DNA from: Bombardia bombarda
Lineage: Eukaryota; Ascomycota; Sordariomycetes; Sordariales; Lasiosphaeriaceae
Direction: 5' to 3'
Length of the DNA: 64,000 nt
Assembly: GCA_030512295.1 (NCBI GenBank)
Contig: JAULSR010000004.1
Span: forward strand, 1,054,001 to 1,118,000
Below, in pieces: positions 1 through 13,258 of this stretch; position 1 is the first letter of the stretch, and each line of letters opens with the position of its first letter. Made by a program: the position numbers and the translations under genes. Below the pieces are notes generated by a model that had not been told where the DNA came from, did no database searches, and saw nothing but the letters and a program-made list of their open reading frames with translations.

Positions 1-3000
1 GTAGAGAAGAGTAGGAGAGAAACCTCCATTCAGCGCTGAAGAAGGACTGAACTGGAAAGACGGTGAAGGCATATCGGATTACTGCGGTGGTTACATTGAG
101 GGCTTAAGGCAGCTACATCGTGTTACTAGAGGACCCTGAAAAACCAAATCAGCTATAGGTTATACCACTCAACCTTGGGTACTGAATAAAGCCTTCGAGG
201 GCTCGTTGGTGTTTCTGGGACCTTGACCTGACTTCCCAATTGTTGACCGAGCCGCACAATGATGACCTTACAAAGGCTGCATCGTTATCTGTGCAATTGA
301 CTTGGACCACCCACCCACTCTGAGCCAGCCACTGTATGAGTGGGATATGCTGGAGATGCGGGATTGATGAGGGCAGAAGCTTAAAGGAGCGTCCCGTTTG
401 ATCGACACGGGAAGGATCTATTATCAGGAACCCAGGGGTGACTTGCAGATAGCACCAAGCCCAAAACTAAGCTGCCTCTACAACTTTGAGGGTGTGGTGG
501 CCTCGACTACCACCACTTACAACCCGCAACCCACCACCCACCACACACGCACACGTGTTAGTCGTTACTGACATACGGATACACTACCCAAGTGCAGCAG
601 CAAAGATCCGCCACCACCACTGTTACGGATGCATGATAACCACCTCGGGGTGAACTGCAAACTGATGATGCATGTGTTACTGAGGCCCAGTTGTTTCCTT
701 TTCGCGATCCTGATTTCTGAAAGATTATCCAGATGACGTGAACATGTCGCCCGGGACCAGAACGATCATCAGTGTCGCCCCACGGCATCACCGGATGCTA
801 CTGGATATTCAAATGCATATGGAAAATGTGAAAGATCTGCCTCTCCCTACACTTACACACAGCACCACTATCCGTACCTTATCACACCCAAGCTCGAGCT
901 ATGATGTTTCGCACCGCAGGCAAGTGAAAGTCCCCCTCTTTTGTCTCACTTGCCGTTTCTTTTCTTTTGGAGATGGCGCCATGCAGCCGCTGTCTCTAAA
1001 AAAGCCACCAGTGCAGATCTATACCAAATTTGGTGATATCGTCAACATGTTCTGGAATCGTCCTTGCGCTCCTTTCAAGACGCCACAAAGTACTGTACCT
1101 GTGCCGTTGTGAGAGGACAGGATAGGGATGCCTGGAGATGCTACTGTCCACACCCGAGAGACACCGTACGGAGGAAACGGCGCGTGAAACTACCTAGGAC
1201 TGCTCAACTCTGACTTGGCCTTGTTCAAAGGACACTAGAAAAATTGAGGCGGCGGCAGAGATGGATAAGAAAATGCCCGGGACATCCCGGACCATGCCCT
1301 TGGGTTCCGGCACTGTCGGGAAAGAAACAAGGACAGGATGGACGTTCGAAAAGAGAACTCGGGGGCGAAAAGAAACATGTGTAATAAACAACAGGCTTGT
1401 TCAACCTGGTGGTGATCACTTGATCTGGTGCTCAGGCTTTTTGAGAGCAGAGCCCGATCAGATCATGCACGCACACGGTGGTTATTATCGCCCTGGCAAA
1501 CCTGATGAGCAGATAAATCACAGACACTGGCCGTGCTAGACAGGAGCTGCGCTGGGACTTGAGATAACAAAGCTGGAAGCTGTCTGTCTGCGTTGCGACA
1601 CTCTCAAGACAGGCCGTGCGCAACTACCTAGACAGACCTAGTAGTATCCGCAGTGCACATCACCGCCTTTACCAAGTGTCGAGGATGCCGCGATGGAGGT
1701 TTGATAGATACTATTGGCGTTTTGCCAAGAGATGTAGAATCGCCCATCTCCGTTTCTCTCCTAGTGTAGACGGAAGACGGATGGGATGGAAGCGTCCTAC
1801 GAGTCGTCGCACTTGGTCGAGAGAGGATGGGGCACAGAAGAAAAAGGCCCGGTGGTGCTGGGTTGTGGAAGCACATGACTGATAGTGGGCACCCACTTTT
1901 GCAGACGAAACATGTTTCTCGATATGGCTCCTGTCGATCTGGAAGATATGGAGAACCTCCATTTCGTGTGTGATGAGGCAAGTTACTCAAGACATCATGA
2001 ATTGGATGTCTCGAATGTGTTCTGACCGAAGGGCTCCTAGTTGCCAAGTCGACGATGGAAGGAAGGAATGATGGAACTGCCCGCCTGGGTAAGCGAGTGG
2101 TGTGGTGCGTGTGATGGTGGCTGCTATGGCTCAGCATGGCAAGCGCGACTAACATCACCCCCGCGTGCCTGCCTTGCAGGCTCGGCTGGAGGCAGAGTGG
2201 CACGCCACAAAGATGGAAAGAACCTGGAAAGACCCAACCTGCGACGCTAGAGCCCTTTCTAGCACCGGGGAACCGTACCTGACGCCGCTAGGACCAGTAT
2301 TAGCTGAAATTTCTCTCTCTCTTTCTATGCATTCGAGCCTTCGAGGAAATGGAAGAAACGGTGATACCAAAGATACCCCTCATCCGTTTCCGCCCCCATC
2401 TCCCACGAGCAGGGCACCCGGCTTTGGTGTAACTACCCCGCCTGTCGCTTGCTTTCCGTCGCTTCCTGGACTGCTGTAGACGCACTGGCCGTCGAGGCAC
2501 ACTGCCTAGTGCCCGCCGTCGAGACTGCCGACAGCTGGTATTGCCCACTCCCCTCTGGCAACTTTCCCGCCGTGGTTCGATGCCTTCAGAGTACCGTACG
2601 CCAACGACGCCAAGTTACCACCCGTTTCGCATCCCAGGGGTGAGAAAACAAAAGTAGGCAGGGGTAGGCTGTGGTTGTTCATGGACCGCGCCGGTCCGAG
2701 TCTGTGCTGACCGCTACCCTTGGATATGCACGATGCACCCTGGACAGTCATTGACCCCCAGACAAAACCAAACCAAACTAAACCAAACCCAGCTTGGGTC
2801 TTTTACAATCGCAGCTATGCTTGTTCCCAGCTTCTTCGGGGACTCGCGCGAGGAGGAGCAGGAGCAGGAACCGTGAGGCCAGCGACTTGGGGGGGTCATG
2901 CCAGCATCCTGGTATTGGACCCGACCAGTCCGTGGTTTCTGAAGCGACCTCAGGATGCTGGCCGCCTCCGCTCCGGTTATGAATTCACTTTCCCAAAAGA

Positions 3001-6000
3001 AATTGAACTGGGCCAATTATTGATTGCCCCCTTTTTTATGCATCAACAGCATCGCTGGAGAAAACCAAATCGGTACGGACATCGGATAGCTTTCACAGTT
3101 CATTCCAGGCTCAACTTCCTTTTCATCCACCATATCATGCAGAGTATGGTCTGGCCTTCGCTTGAATGGAAACAGTTACTACGGTTCTTTCTCTCCTCAG
3201 TTTCGCATTAGTCGCTTCAACGCCAAGACCGTTACCTCTGGGTGGAGAGGAGCTTCTTATTGGCGTTGAGCACGGACGCGATCGCACTTGGGGGCGTTGA
3301 GTCTGGCAGCTTGAGCAGCTCATGGCGTCACCGGGCCACGGCTAACTAACCTACACAGTACGAAGATATGTCCACACTCCGTACTTCGTATAGTCAGATC
3401 TCAGAGGGCAACTCATCCACTCTGGTTGCCAAACAGGAACCAAATTTACAACAAGATGATATATGAGAGTGCTGGCCGTTGCTAGCTTCCATGTACATCT
3501 CCGAGAGTCAGTTATCAGCGCTGCCAGTTCAAGGACAAGTCATCGCGAGATATCTCACCAAAGATGTGAACAGCCCAGACAGCACTTCGAAATAGATGCT
3601 TGAGTTCTATTCTAATGTCTAGTGTAGCCTCGCTTTCGAGAAATACTTGACGATTGTTACACAGAGAAGAGTTAGGGCCGCCACATAACTCAGATCTCTT
3701 TGTGCATACCACAACAGCGGAACGTTACCAGCACGCATAGAATCGGACTAACTCACTTATAGAAGGTCCCAAAGGGCCTCTACGTGAGCGGCCAAGTCCA
3801 CGTTTCCGACTGAACATTCCCTCAAACCCCTGTGTTTGGCGCCCCCATCAAACAGCCACTGATTTTACTCCATTATCCCCAGTGCATCCACCCTGGGCAC
3901 TTCTTATGCACGGTATGACAGCTCGTGTGTGGGGGACAAGAACAAGTACGCTACTGGTACGGAGGCTTCAGGTACTTACTCCATGCCACCCTCCCTCCCA
4001 CCATGCCGACGGCTTTTGTCCTGCGATGGTACTGCCACGTGCTGGCGACGAACCCCAAGATCGCCAACGAGTCCCGAGCAATCCACAGCCCCAACAGTCG
4101 TAGCACGGAAGCCAGTTCATTGGTGGCTTTTGACAAACGAGCAACAAGTTGCTACAAGTAATTTGCCAATCCTCTAAAAAATCGTCAAAACCGTGTGGCC
4201 AACGGCAGGATGGGGAACAGAAGCAAGAGGCACACCATCGAAAAACGGTTTTGTTGCCCCCATCTACGTCACATCGGCAAAAAGCTGGACTTGGAAGATC
4301 TGAGTGATATGCCCCGCAGGAGGGCAACAAGAGACAATAACAAGAAGAGCGGCACCGCCACGGGGTTCCGGTTCACTGTGCGCAGGCGACACTTTATCTC
4401 AGCATGACATATGGGAATGGTGCGGTCACGCCTGCAAGTAACGCAATTAACTCATGGCAACGGATGGGGTTCTCCCACGTTCCATTGCAAAAGACGCAGG
4501 CTAACTGGGAAACCTCGCTATAACGTACATTAGGGCCACAGCTTATGGCCCATCGCGCTGCATATTCCTGCACGCATGTGCCGTAGTGTAATATTCAACC
4601 TCGCCAATGACTGTGAAGAGGTCAAACAAACCAGGAACCACACCACCTAATAGCAGACAGAGAAGCACGGTGATGAAATCGCTTACCTTTCTTGACTACG
4701 GTATCTGTTGCTCCTCAGGCCAGGCACAAGATCGCTCTTGAGAAGCTGTTCAAGATGGACGCTGGATAGAAAGTCGAAGCTGCTTTTCGCTCTTCAAGGA
4801 GAAACCTCTTGACTCCATAAAAGGGGGCTAATCACGTCCTTCTCTGGCGACAGGAGACCGCCGTCCATCGGCCCCTGGAATTATACAGGCTGGATGACCC
4901 CCGGTCCTTCAGATTCACTGGCTGCGAGCATCCAATTGCCACCCCTTGCAGGTCCCTCGTTAGTGCGAGGACTTGACCCGGTCAAGTCCACTGTTAAGCA
5001 GTCACAGAGCATGGGAACAGGGACAGGGCTGATGCTCTTAGCTCATGGATGTCCTTTCTTGTCCCGGCCACCCAACTGAGAACCCAGGCTCCCAGGCGTC
5101 TGGCGGGTCCCACACAAGTCCCCTCCCATCTTCTACCACTTCCAGCGTGTTTCTTTGGGGTCCTCCAATCCCCCAGCTTGCGTGATGCAGGAGAAGCAAA
5201 TAGGCCGGGTAGTTTAACGCGGCGAACCAGACCGGGCAGCTAATAAAAATCTCGTGGTCCCGATTTTTCTGTCGACCTGCTTCTGGACATCTAGTATAGC
5301 ACTCCTTGCCCGTTCTCACATAATTACATTTGTGTCGACTGACCTCGAGGCCACCTACGATCCGGAAAACAAGACGGACGGGTTATCGTGTTGTGCCGTC
5401 CTGTTGCATGACAGAAACAGGTCAGAAAGAGGCGAATGAACCACGGCAAACAAACGACAGAATCCCGCCGACAGCTTCGCAACTGGCCATCGCCGCGCCC
5501 CAATTGGTCCTCCGGCGGTTTTCTGGCACAGTCGTCTGCAGACAATCGAACACGGCAGCCAGAATATTCGGTGCTCCTCTAATCAAAGCTGTTCCAAATC
5601 GTCCACGAGATTCCGATTCCACCTTGAGAGCCATCACACACACACTGTCCTAGATTGACAGACTCACATATCGACGCCCCCCGGGAAATATCAGAAACGA
5701 ACGCACACGCTCTTTGCTCTCATTTCTTGTTTTGACACACACACCCACACGCACGCACAATCACAAACATCACCACAGACAAGTCACCACAGGTCACCAC
5801 AGTCACGTCACTAAACCAAAATCTTGTCAGCCGTTACTACTTGTACATACCCGAGCCGGCCATTTGGGACCCGCCAAAACAGCTTTGCCTCTAAAACGCG
5901 CCGATTTCGTCTCCACGCCCACGCCCACGGCGAATTAACTAGCAGAGTTCATCAGGTTTAGCATTAAGGGGACAAGCACTTTCAGGAAAGCAAGCAAGGT

Positions 6001-6434
6001 CTTTCTTTCTTTTGACAACGAGTTTCATTCGGATACCATTTTTGCCTGCCTGGTCAACGTAACCAGCCATGCCCTGCTCGCTTCCCTTGCGCCTGCATCT
6101 GCATTGTTGATACGACGTCTGAAACAACCCCCCCAAAAAGGATTGACCTAAGCTTCAAGGTTGTGTGACGCCTCAATTCCAAGACGACCTACCTGCTGTG
6201 TAGACCTACCTACGACCAGCGGGACGGGATCGAACGGCGACTTTAGTCTGTTACAATTACCGGCCCAACCAACAGTCGTCAAGGAAGATCCCCTGGGAAA
6301 GCGAAAACGGCCCTAATCGGCAGCCGATAAGTCCCAAAATAATCAGTTCCCTTACCTAGGTTCCTTGACCTTGTCCTGCGCAGCTCATCCACGCATCGCA
6401 TCATCGCATATCATTGTCACCAAAGCACCTCCAT
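1..6434. other. Gene-poor stretch upstream of the Ste5-like gene
   Basis: I see no convincing gene here. Open frames are short (at most about 124 codons), many lack a true ATG, and they lack recognisable domains or a consistent frame across introns. Composition is mixed, with no long low-complexity tract apart from CA-rich DNA at about 5725-5820, which may be promoter or 5' leader of the next gene. A decayed mobile element cannot be excluded by eye, but no terminal repeat or reverse-transcriptase or transposase motif was seen. Confidence 0.6.
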
Positions 6435-9400
6435 ATGTTTAGTAGATCGCACAACAAAGCCCCTGGTTTTGCCAAAGAGAAGAAGCGGAGGGTGCACGAC
6501 CTCCAGCTGTCGGCGCTGACAGAGCTTGGTCTCCTTGGGCAAGACTCCTCGTCAACTCAATCTGGTGGCCTGTCTGGTGGCGGCGAACCCTATAGAACAG
6601 ACTTCGACCGGTCAAACTACCCAACCTACTCCAGCAGCAGCGCTGCGAGACAGAATTTTGCCAGAGCCGCGTACCCAGACCAGAGTAGGTGGATTTTCCA
6701 TAGCGTTGTTTCCTTGCTAGTTTGGACTTGGGAGGATCTTGGGGCTGGCGGACCTTTGGCTACTGCGCCGTTTGAACGCCGCCGCCGCATACGCCCATTG
6801 TCTGGCCAGATCGGCCGCCAGTGATTGTGCGCCTCGTCTTGAGCAAGCAAAGAAAGCAGGAGTGATTGCTAACGTCAATAACCTTACCTAGGCAGCTCGA
6901 TCGCCACCAGCAACCCTCGCGCGCCATCGCATCGTTCCACGGCCTCAGCCGGTTCGGGCAAATCGCGTGAGAGCAGTTCCAGGATCACATCAACACCCGG
7001 CATGATGAATTCAGACAGGAGTCGTTCGCGCAGAGAGCGTACGTTTGTGGGAAGCGAGTGTGCTGTCTGCGAGGAGCCGTTGGAGCACACTCTGCGAGGG
7101 GAGAGGATACTGCAGTTTTCGTGCGCACATGTATCGCACGAGCAATGCTTCTACGAGTACATCCGCGAGTTTGAGTCGCAGTATTGCCCGACATGCAATG
7201 CGCCGCTACACCTGGACACCAGCCGCGGCGGAAACGTGTTGGATATCGGTAAGAAACAACCCCCGGGGCGAGCATTGCCATGAACTGTGAGCCATGAACC
7301 CCGACGGCAGCTGACTAGGTCTAATGGACGCAGAGAAACTAAGTAATATGGTGCGATCGATATCTGTGAACGATACACGCTCGCAAGGCACCCCGACTCC
7401 GACGACGCAGGGATGGGAGGATCACCATTCGGGGCGGCCATCGAGCCGGGGCACAAACCCGAGGTCCGGCGGCGGCAGTATGGGGGCACATGGCCAGGGT
7501 GGCCGTGAGCAGATGCCCAGGGATGGTCTCCGTGACAGTCGGGAAGCGCCATCATCATCGCATCATCGCTACACGGGAAACTCGAGCTCGAGACATGGAC
7601 GGAGCGACAGCGAGGCGACTGGCGTGGCCTCATCGGGGGGGTACCCCGAAACAACACAGAGCGGACCGCCTCGGCGACACGATTACGACGTCCAGGCGAT
7701 GGAAACCTCTCTATCTAGCCCTCGGGCAATCACGCGGAACCCGATCCCGGCCCCGACTGTCACGGTGCGGTCAGAATTCCCAACCATCACCAGGTCGCGG
7801 CAACAGCAGACCCTCACTTGCCTGGTCACGATCGAGGTTCCCGACAGCAACTGGCAACCGGATCCCGAAGACTTGCAGAACGCGCCAGCAGCCCCGCCAC
7901 CATCGGGGAGGATAGATGAGTCGTTCGCACGTCCGCCGTCGCCCGCTCAGAGTGCGCCCCGTTTCATTCCCTATGAGTCGGCACAGGTGCTAGCCGACGT
8001 GACGGAGACCCTGCGCAAGCGAGTAGAAAACTGGCACGGCCTCGACTTTAGCAGGTTCGGGAAGCTTCGGCTGTACGGCACGCTGCGCGTAGGCAAGGAC
8101 AAGGTGTCATGGCAGGAGTTGGAGTGCTACTTGTTTTCCGAGATGCTCATTTGCGTCAAGGAAAAGAAGAATAATGCGCCGCCGCCATCGCAATGGGACC
8201 CCGAGAATGCACCCCGCAAGCCATCGCGCTGTACGCTTAAGGGATCCATTCTCATCAAAAAGCACTTTAACGAGGTGACCGAAACGGGCACCATCGATGA
8301 AAACATACTAACACTGAGTCTGTCGGTCAACGAGCTGCCCCAGTTTCACCTCCGCTTTGAGAACCGCAACCAGCTCAAGCTGTGGCAGCAGGCTCTGCTT
8401 GATCTCAACGCCGTCGAGGGCTCTCCAGTGCGCAGTCCCGACTACGACCGCGGCGAGTTCTCCGAGACGGACGAGGAGGAGTGGCAGAGGACGCCAGGAT
8501 CCAGCCGGCCGCAGCGTGTGTCATCACTGGCCTCGTCGTGGGGAGGCGCCAAGTCGGCCACGACGGCTCCGACCGAGTACACCAACTTTACACGAAGCCC
8601 GCTGCTGTCATCAATCCACGTGCCCGTTGATGTCGTAGTCGTGGTACCCATCTCGGCATCCATGCAAGGCGTCAAGATCAACCTAGTGCGTGATGCCCTG
8701 CGCTTCATGGTGCACACCCTGGGTGAGCGCGATCGCATGGGCCTCGTAACATTTGGGTCATCGGGCGGTGGTGTTCCAATTGTAGGCATGACGACCAAGG
8801 CATGGCCAGGCTGGAGCAACGTCCTGAACTCGATCAAGCCCGTGGGCCAGAAGAGCCACCGCGCAGACGTAGTCGAAGGCGCAAATGTGGCCATGGACCT
8901 TCTCATGGGTCGCAAATACAACAACCCCATCGCTACGATAATGCTCATCAGCGATGCGTCTACCTCTGATGCCGATAGCGTCGACTTTGTTGTCTCGCGC
9001 GCAGAAGCAGCCAAGTAAGTTTAATCCCATGTTTGCTTCCGGACCCGGAATGCTGATCTGACCAACAGAATCACCATTCACTCGTTTGGTCTGGGAATGA
9101 CACACAAGCCAGACACCATGATTGAGCTGTCGACGAGAACAAAGGCATCGTACACTTACGTCAAGGATTGGATGATGCTCCGAGAATGTCTGGCTGGGTG
9201 CCTCGGTGCTATGCAGACGCTATCACACCAGAACGTCAAGCTCAAGCTTAAGCTGCCCGAGGGATCGCCGGCCAAATTTCACAAGATCAGCGGCGCGCTT
9301 CAGATAACGAAGCGTGCGACTGGTCGCGACGCCGAGGCTGCTCTCGGCGATCTCCGCTTCGGCGACAAGCGAGACATACTTGTGCAGCTGGTAATATTAC

Positions 9401-10338
9401 CCGACAACGCGTCTCAGGAACAACTGCCTCAAGACCCGTGGGACAATATCGTGTCGGGGCTCGAGGCCCTCGGCGGTCCTATGGACAACGACGAGCAGAG
9501 GACAGTCTCGGTGGAGGAAGTCCCGCTGCTCCAGGCCGAGCTCAGCTGGGGCGACATCCTGCGGGATGGCTCGTCACAGCACACCCGACCATCACTCCTG
9601 GCAATCACCATGCTGCCGGCGTCGTCCAGCTCCAAGAAGGCGTGGGGTAACTCGCCGCCCATCCCGCCGCACCCGCACATCGTGCAGAGGCGCATGGAGC
9701 TTCTAACATCGGACATGCTTACCAGAGCATTGACCTTGGTCAGCAGAGGCCAGCACGACCGCGCACACACCTTGTTGAATGAGACAAGGTCCATCCTCAA
9801 GGGACTGGGCAAAGGCGGCCTCCCGCCCGTCCCACCACCACCGCCGGGCGGCAAGTCACAGCCGTCAACACCTCACCCGGGCAACGAATCCTCTCCCACC
9901 ATGGTGGGCACCCCCGACAGGAAAAATACACCCTCTCCCCTATCGGCATCGGCAAACAACCAGTCGTCGTTGTCGTCAACACTAGGGGGCTTCCCTTCGG
10001 CGCCCCCCACACTGCCCCGCAGCCGGTCCAACGACGGGCTGGGCCTCGGCCCCATGGGCACCGCCACGGGCATCGACGCGCACACGGTGGCGGCCCTCGA
10101 CGCCGAGCTCGAGTCCAGCCTCGAGTGGATCAACCACCCGGCCGTGTTTGGGCGCGACAGCCGCAAGGCGGTGTTGCAGGCGATCGGGGTGATCAGCTCG
10201 CAGAGGGCGTTTACGTTCCGGACGCCCATTGAGAGCTTGTGGGCCGGGAGGGTCAGCGGGGTGAAGAAGCTCACGGGAAAGAGCCGTGAGTGGAGGGAGG
10301 AAGGGGGTGGGGAGGGGGGAATAATGGAGGAGGCGTGA
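6435..10338 (+). CDS. RING-H2 / PH / VWA scaffold protein (Ste5/Far1-like)
   Basis: Spliced model of 1185 aa with exons 6435-6684, 6892-7248, 7334-9014 and 9069-10338; all junctions are GT..AG and keep phase, with GCTAAC and GCTGAC branch sites in introns 1 and 2. A RING-H2 finger has ligands C140, C143, C161, H163, H166, C169, C182 and C185 (C3H2C3). A PH-like domain follows at about 440-560, then a VWA-like domain from about 629 to 830 (VDVVVVVPISASMQG start, LISDAS strand). Pro/Ser-rich linkers separate them. RING, then PH, then VWA is the order known for the yeast pheromone MAPK scaffolds Ste5/Far1, so a signalling scaffold acting at the plasma membrane is inferred. The VWA MIDAS aspartate is replaced. 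A GTGAGT at about 10286 could be the donor of a further 3' intron, so the last 20 or so residues are uncertain. The ATG at 6435 is the first in frame. Confidence 0.88.
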
Positions 10339-11784
10339 TGACTTTTTCTTGTCCCGTTCTCTCGCACGCATGCATGGGCTCGCTTTTGATGCTTCACATT
10401 TTATAGCGACGGTTTTTTTTGACGGGGTTTTTTTTTTTCTTTCCTTCAAAAATGGAGGGAGGTAGGGCAAGGGAGGATTGCTTTTCTGATCTGTTCTGGT
10501 TTGCATTTTTCGTCCGACTTAGCTTCGCCTATCCTGCGTTGGAAAAGATACCAATTCTGCTTCTAATCTTTCTGTCTTCTTTTCTTTTATTCGTCGCACA
10601 CGGTTTTGTATGGATTATATATCCTTTTTTGGCTGGTTTGTTTTGTTTTTACATTGGAGACGGAGACGACGTCTTGTGTCATACGTATTTGAGTTGACTT
10701 GGTTGGTTAGGCAGTTGGGCGCTTTTAAACTTCGAGAGGAAGGCTGGGGAAAGAAAGGGAAAGGAAAGAAAGGCAGTGGGTGCGGGTGCGGGTGCGTTCG
10801 GTCTGTCGATTGGATTCTACTATCTAGGGTATCTTGTTGGCTTGTTTTGTCCTTTTAATGGATCACCATATGCACAACACATAACACAACACATACGATA
10901 CGCACTTACTGATTGGTCTCTATTCGGATACTATTTGTTCGCCTGGTTGTTGGTAATACGACTTGCCTACTGTGTCTTCTTATCATGTATGTATGTATGT
11001 CTGGATCGTGGACCGATAGATGAACTGGGGGAGACACGTAATGAAGTTAAAGACTGAGTGAGTGGGCGTTGTGATTGAAATCAAACAAGGAAGAGGAGGT
11101 AAAATGAGGCTAATGTGTTTTCTTCTTCTTTATAAGCATCAGTATCATGTATATCAATTAGCAAGATAACGGCCGCGCTTTTTCTTCCTTCCCTTTCTAT
11201 TAGATTGAACATCTTGGATTGCAGACAAACATACTCTTGAGTATTTATCTCGCTAGTCTTGCATTCGATGTGAACAAAAGGTCTAACAGTAGAACGTGGA
11301 TATCACAGCTCCAAGATGGTTGGTCAATTGACTTGCTCCTGTGAAGTACACTACCGGGGTGGTGGTGGGGCGCCAGGCCAGCCAAGGGGATGACGTCGAT
11401 GGCCCCAGACCTCACCTCGGCATTGTGAGCGCATATGACCAGCTCACTCAACCAGCACTTGGGTAAGCTTTCCAGAACAGATACCACCACCACGACAAAG
11501 CGCCAGACTAAGGCAGCTCCAGTGTTTTAGTGTAGGTGGTATATATATAAGGTACAATTGCGCCTTCCGGACCCAGCCTGGATGCATTGGAGGATACTTT
11601 AAACCTACCCATGCATAAGGTATAATAATATGAATGACGACGATCGGAAAGGGGTATGAAGCAAACCCCCGGTGTTATAGATAGGTAACCCATAATCACT
11701 GATGACGACGACGGCGGCAACGACGACGATAACATAAGAAGAGCACCGCCCATCTCGACCAACTTCCCAATCAAAACAGCAATC
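10339..11784. other. Intergenic: 3' region of scaffold gene and carrier promoter
   Basis: T-rich DNA just after the stop (T tracts at about 10408-10440) fits a 3' UTR. The open frames here are short, hydrophobic by virtue of T-richness, and unsupported. DNA from about 11540 to 11784 contains a TATATATA stretch (about 11539-11548) and a GACGACGACGGCGGCAACGACGACG tract shortly before the carrier start. Confidence 0.6.
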
Positions 11785-13087
11785 ATGCCCCGCGCATCCA
11801 AGCTCCTTCCGTCCATCGGCCATGCCGCCTCCGGCGCCGGCGGCACCATCGTCTCCACGCTCGCCACCTACCCCCTCGATCTGGTAAACACGCGCCTCAA
11901 GGTCCAGCGCCAGCTGCGAGCCGACGGATCCATCGGGCCCGAAGACGCATACAAAGGCATCGCCGACGCGTTCCGCACCATCTACAGCAAGGAAGGCGGC
12001 CTGTCGGCCTTCTTCGCTGGCCTCGGCCCGGACCTGCTCAAGTCGGCAGCCGACTCGTTCCTCTTCTTCCTATTCTACACGGTAAGAAGAATCCATAACT
12101 CCTGGATTATCACAGATCTGGGTATCTTTGTCCACGACACCTTTCTGATCAAATAAACAGTGGTTCCGCGCCCGACGGCTGCGCGCGCGAAACGACGCGC
12201 CCTACCTCAGCGCCCTCGAGGAGCTGGCCGTGGGCGCCGTGGCGGGCGCCTGCGCAAAGGCCTTCACCACGCCCGCGAGCAACGTGGTGACGCGGCAGCA
12301 GACGGGCAGCAGCAACGGACGGTCCTTTGGCGAGATCGTGGCCGACATACGGCGGGAGAAGGGACTGCTGGGGCTGTGGGCGGGTTACTCGGCGAGCCTG
12401 GTGCTGACGCTGAACCCCAGCACCACCTTCTTCCTGCAGCAGATGCTGAAGCGCGCCCTGGTGCCGAGGGAGGACTGGGACGCGCCCGGGGCGCAGATTA
12501 CCTTTATCCTGGCTGCCGTGAGCAAGTCGGTCGCTACGACCCTGACGTATCCGTTCCAGATTGCAAAGGCGAGGGTGCAGATTTCTTCCTCGTCGGTGGA
12601 AGAGAGGAAGAAAAATAAGGGGGTGGATGAGGGGGAAAAGGGAGGACCGAGTGGTAATGACACTGCCGCTTCCTTGGCCAGCCGGGTACAGAGCATCGTT
12701 GGGGACACCATATTCGCGATGGTGTTCAGGATAGCCAAGACAGAGGGCGTGCGGGCCTTGTATGACGGGATTGGCGGTGAGCTGCTCAAGGCCTTCTTCA
12801 ACCATGGCACGACCATGCTGTCCAAGGACATTATCCACGGCCTGATCGTGCGGCTCTACTTTGCCATCATTGCCGCTCTGAAAACCTACCCCCGGCTCAA
12901 ATCGAGGCTCAGGGAGAGAAGACGGGGCGTCACTCGAAGTTTGCAACGGGGCTACTTGCAAGCATCATCGTCTATAATCGCAACCGAAACGGGCCAACAG
13001 AGCGTACGATTCATCATGAACGCATATAGCTCTGGGGAGCGAGTAGTACTGGGTGCGCTGAGCAGCAGTCAGAGAAAATTGAAATAA
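11785..13087 (+). CDS. Mitochondrial-carrier-family protein, PMP47/ANT1-like peroxisomal carrier
   Basis: Two exons, 11785-12081 and 12161-13087, give 407 aa; the intron is phase 0 with donor GTAAGA. Three carrier repeats are visible. Repeat 1 has YPLDLVNTRLKVQ (P30, D32, R37), repeat 2 has TPASNVVTRQQT and repeat 3 has YPFQIAKARVQI. The acidic residue of the PX[D/E]XX[K/R] signature is kept only in repeat 1. This pattern (NP/TPxxVVxTR in repeat 2) is the kind seen in peroxisomal PMP47/ANT1 carriers, which exchange ATP or other adenine nucleotides and cofactors across the peroxisomal membrane for fatty-acid activation. A hydrophilic insertion (VEERKKNKGVDEGEKGG) lies in the last loop, and the 60-residue basic C-terminal tail is longer than usual. 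Family assignment is firm; the peroxisomal role and substrate are inferred. Confidence 0.85.
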
Positions 13088-13258
13088 TTATAAATAGGAA
13101 ATAACAAAGTATGTAGAGGGAATATTGAATTACTCATTAATTTGGTTCTCGTTCATTCGGACCCGTGCTTCATTCAGGGCCCCACTGTCATGAACTTTTG
13201 AGTTTCCACGTGCTCTGTATATATGAGTGCAACGTCAATGCTTGATGAGTTTCCCATC

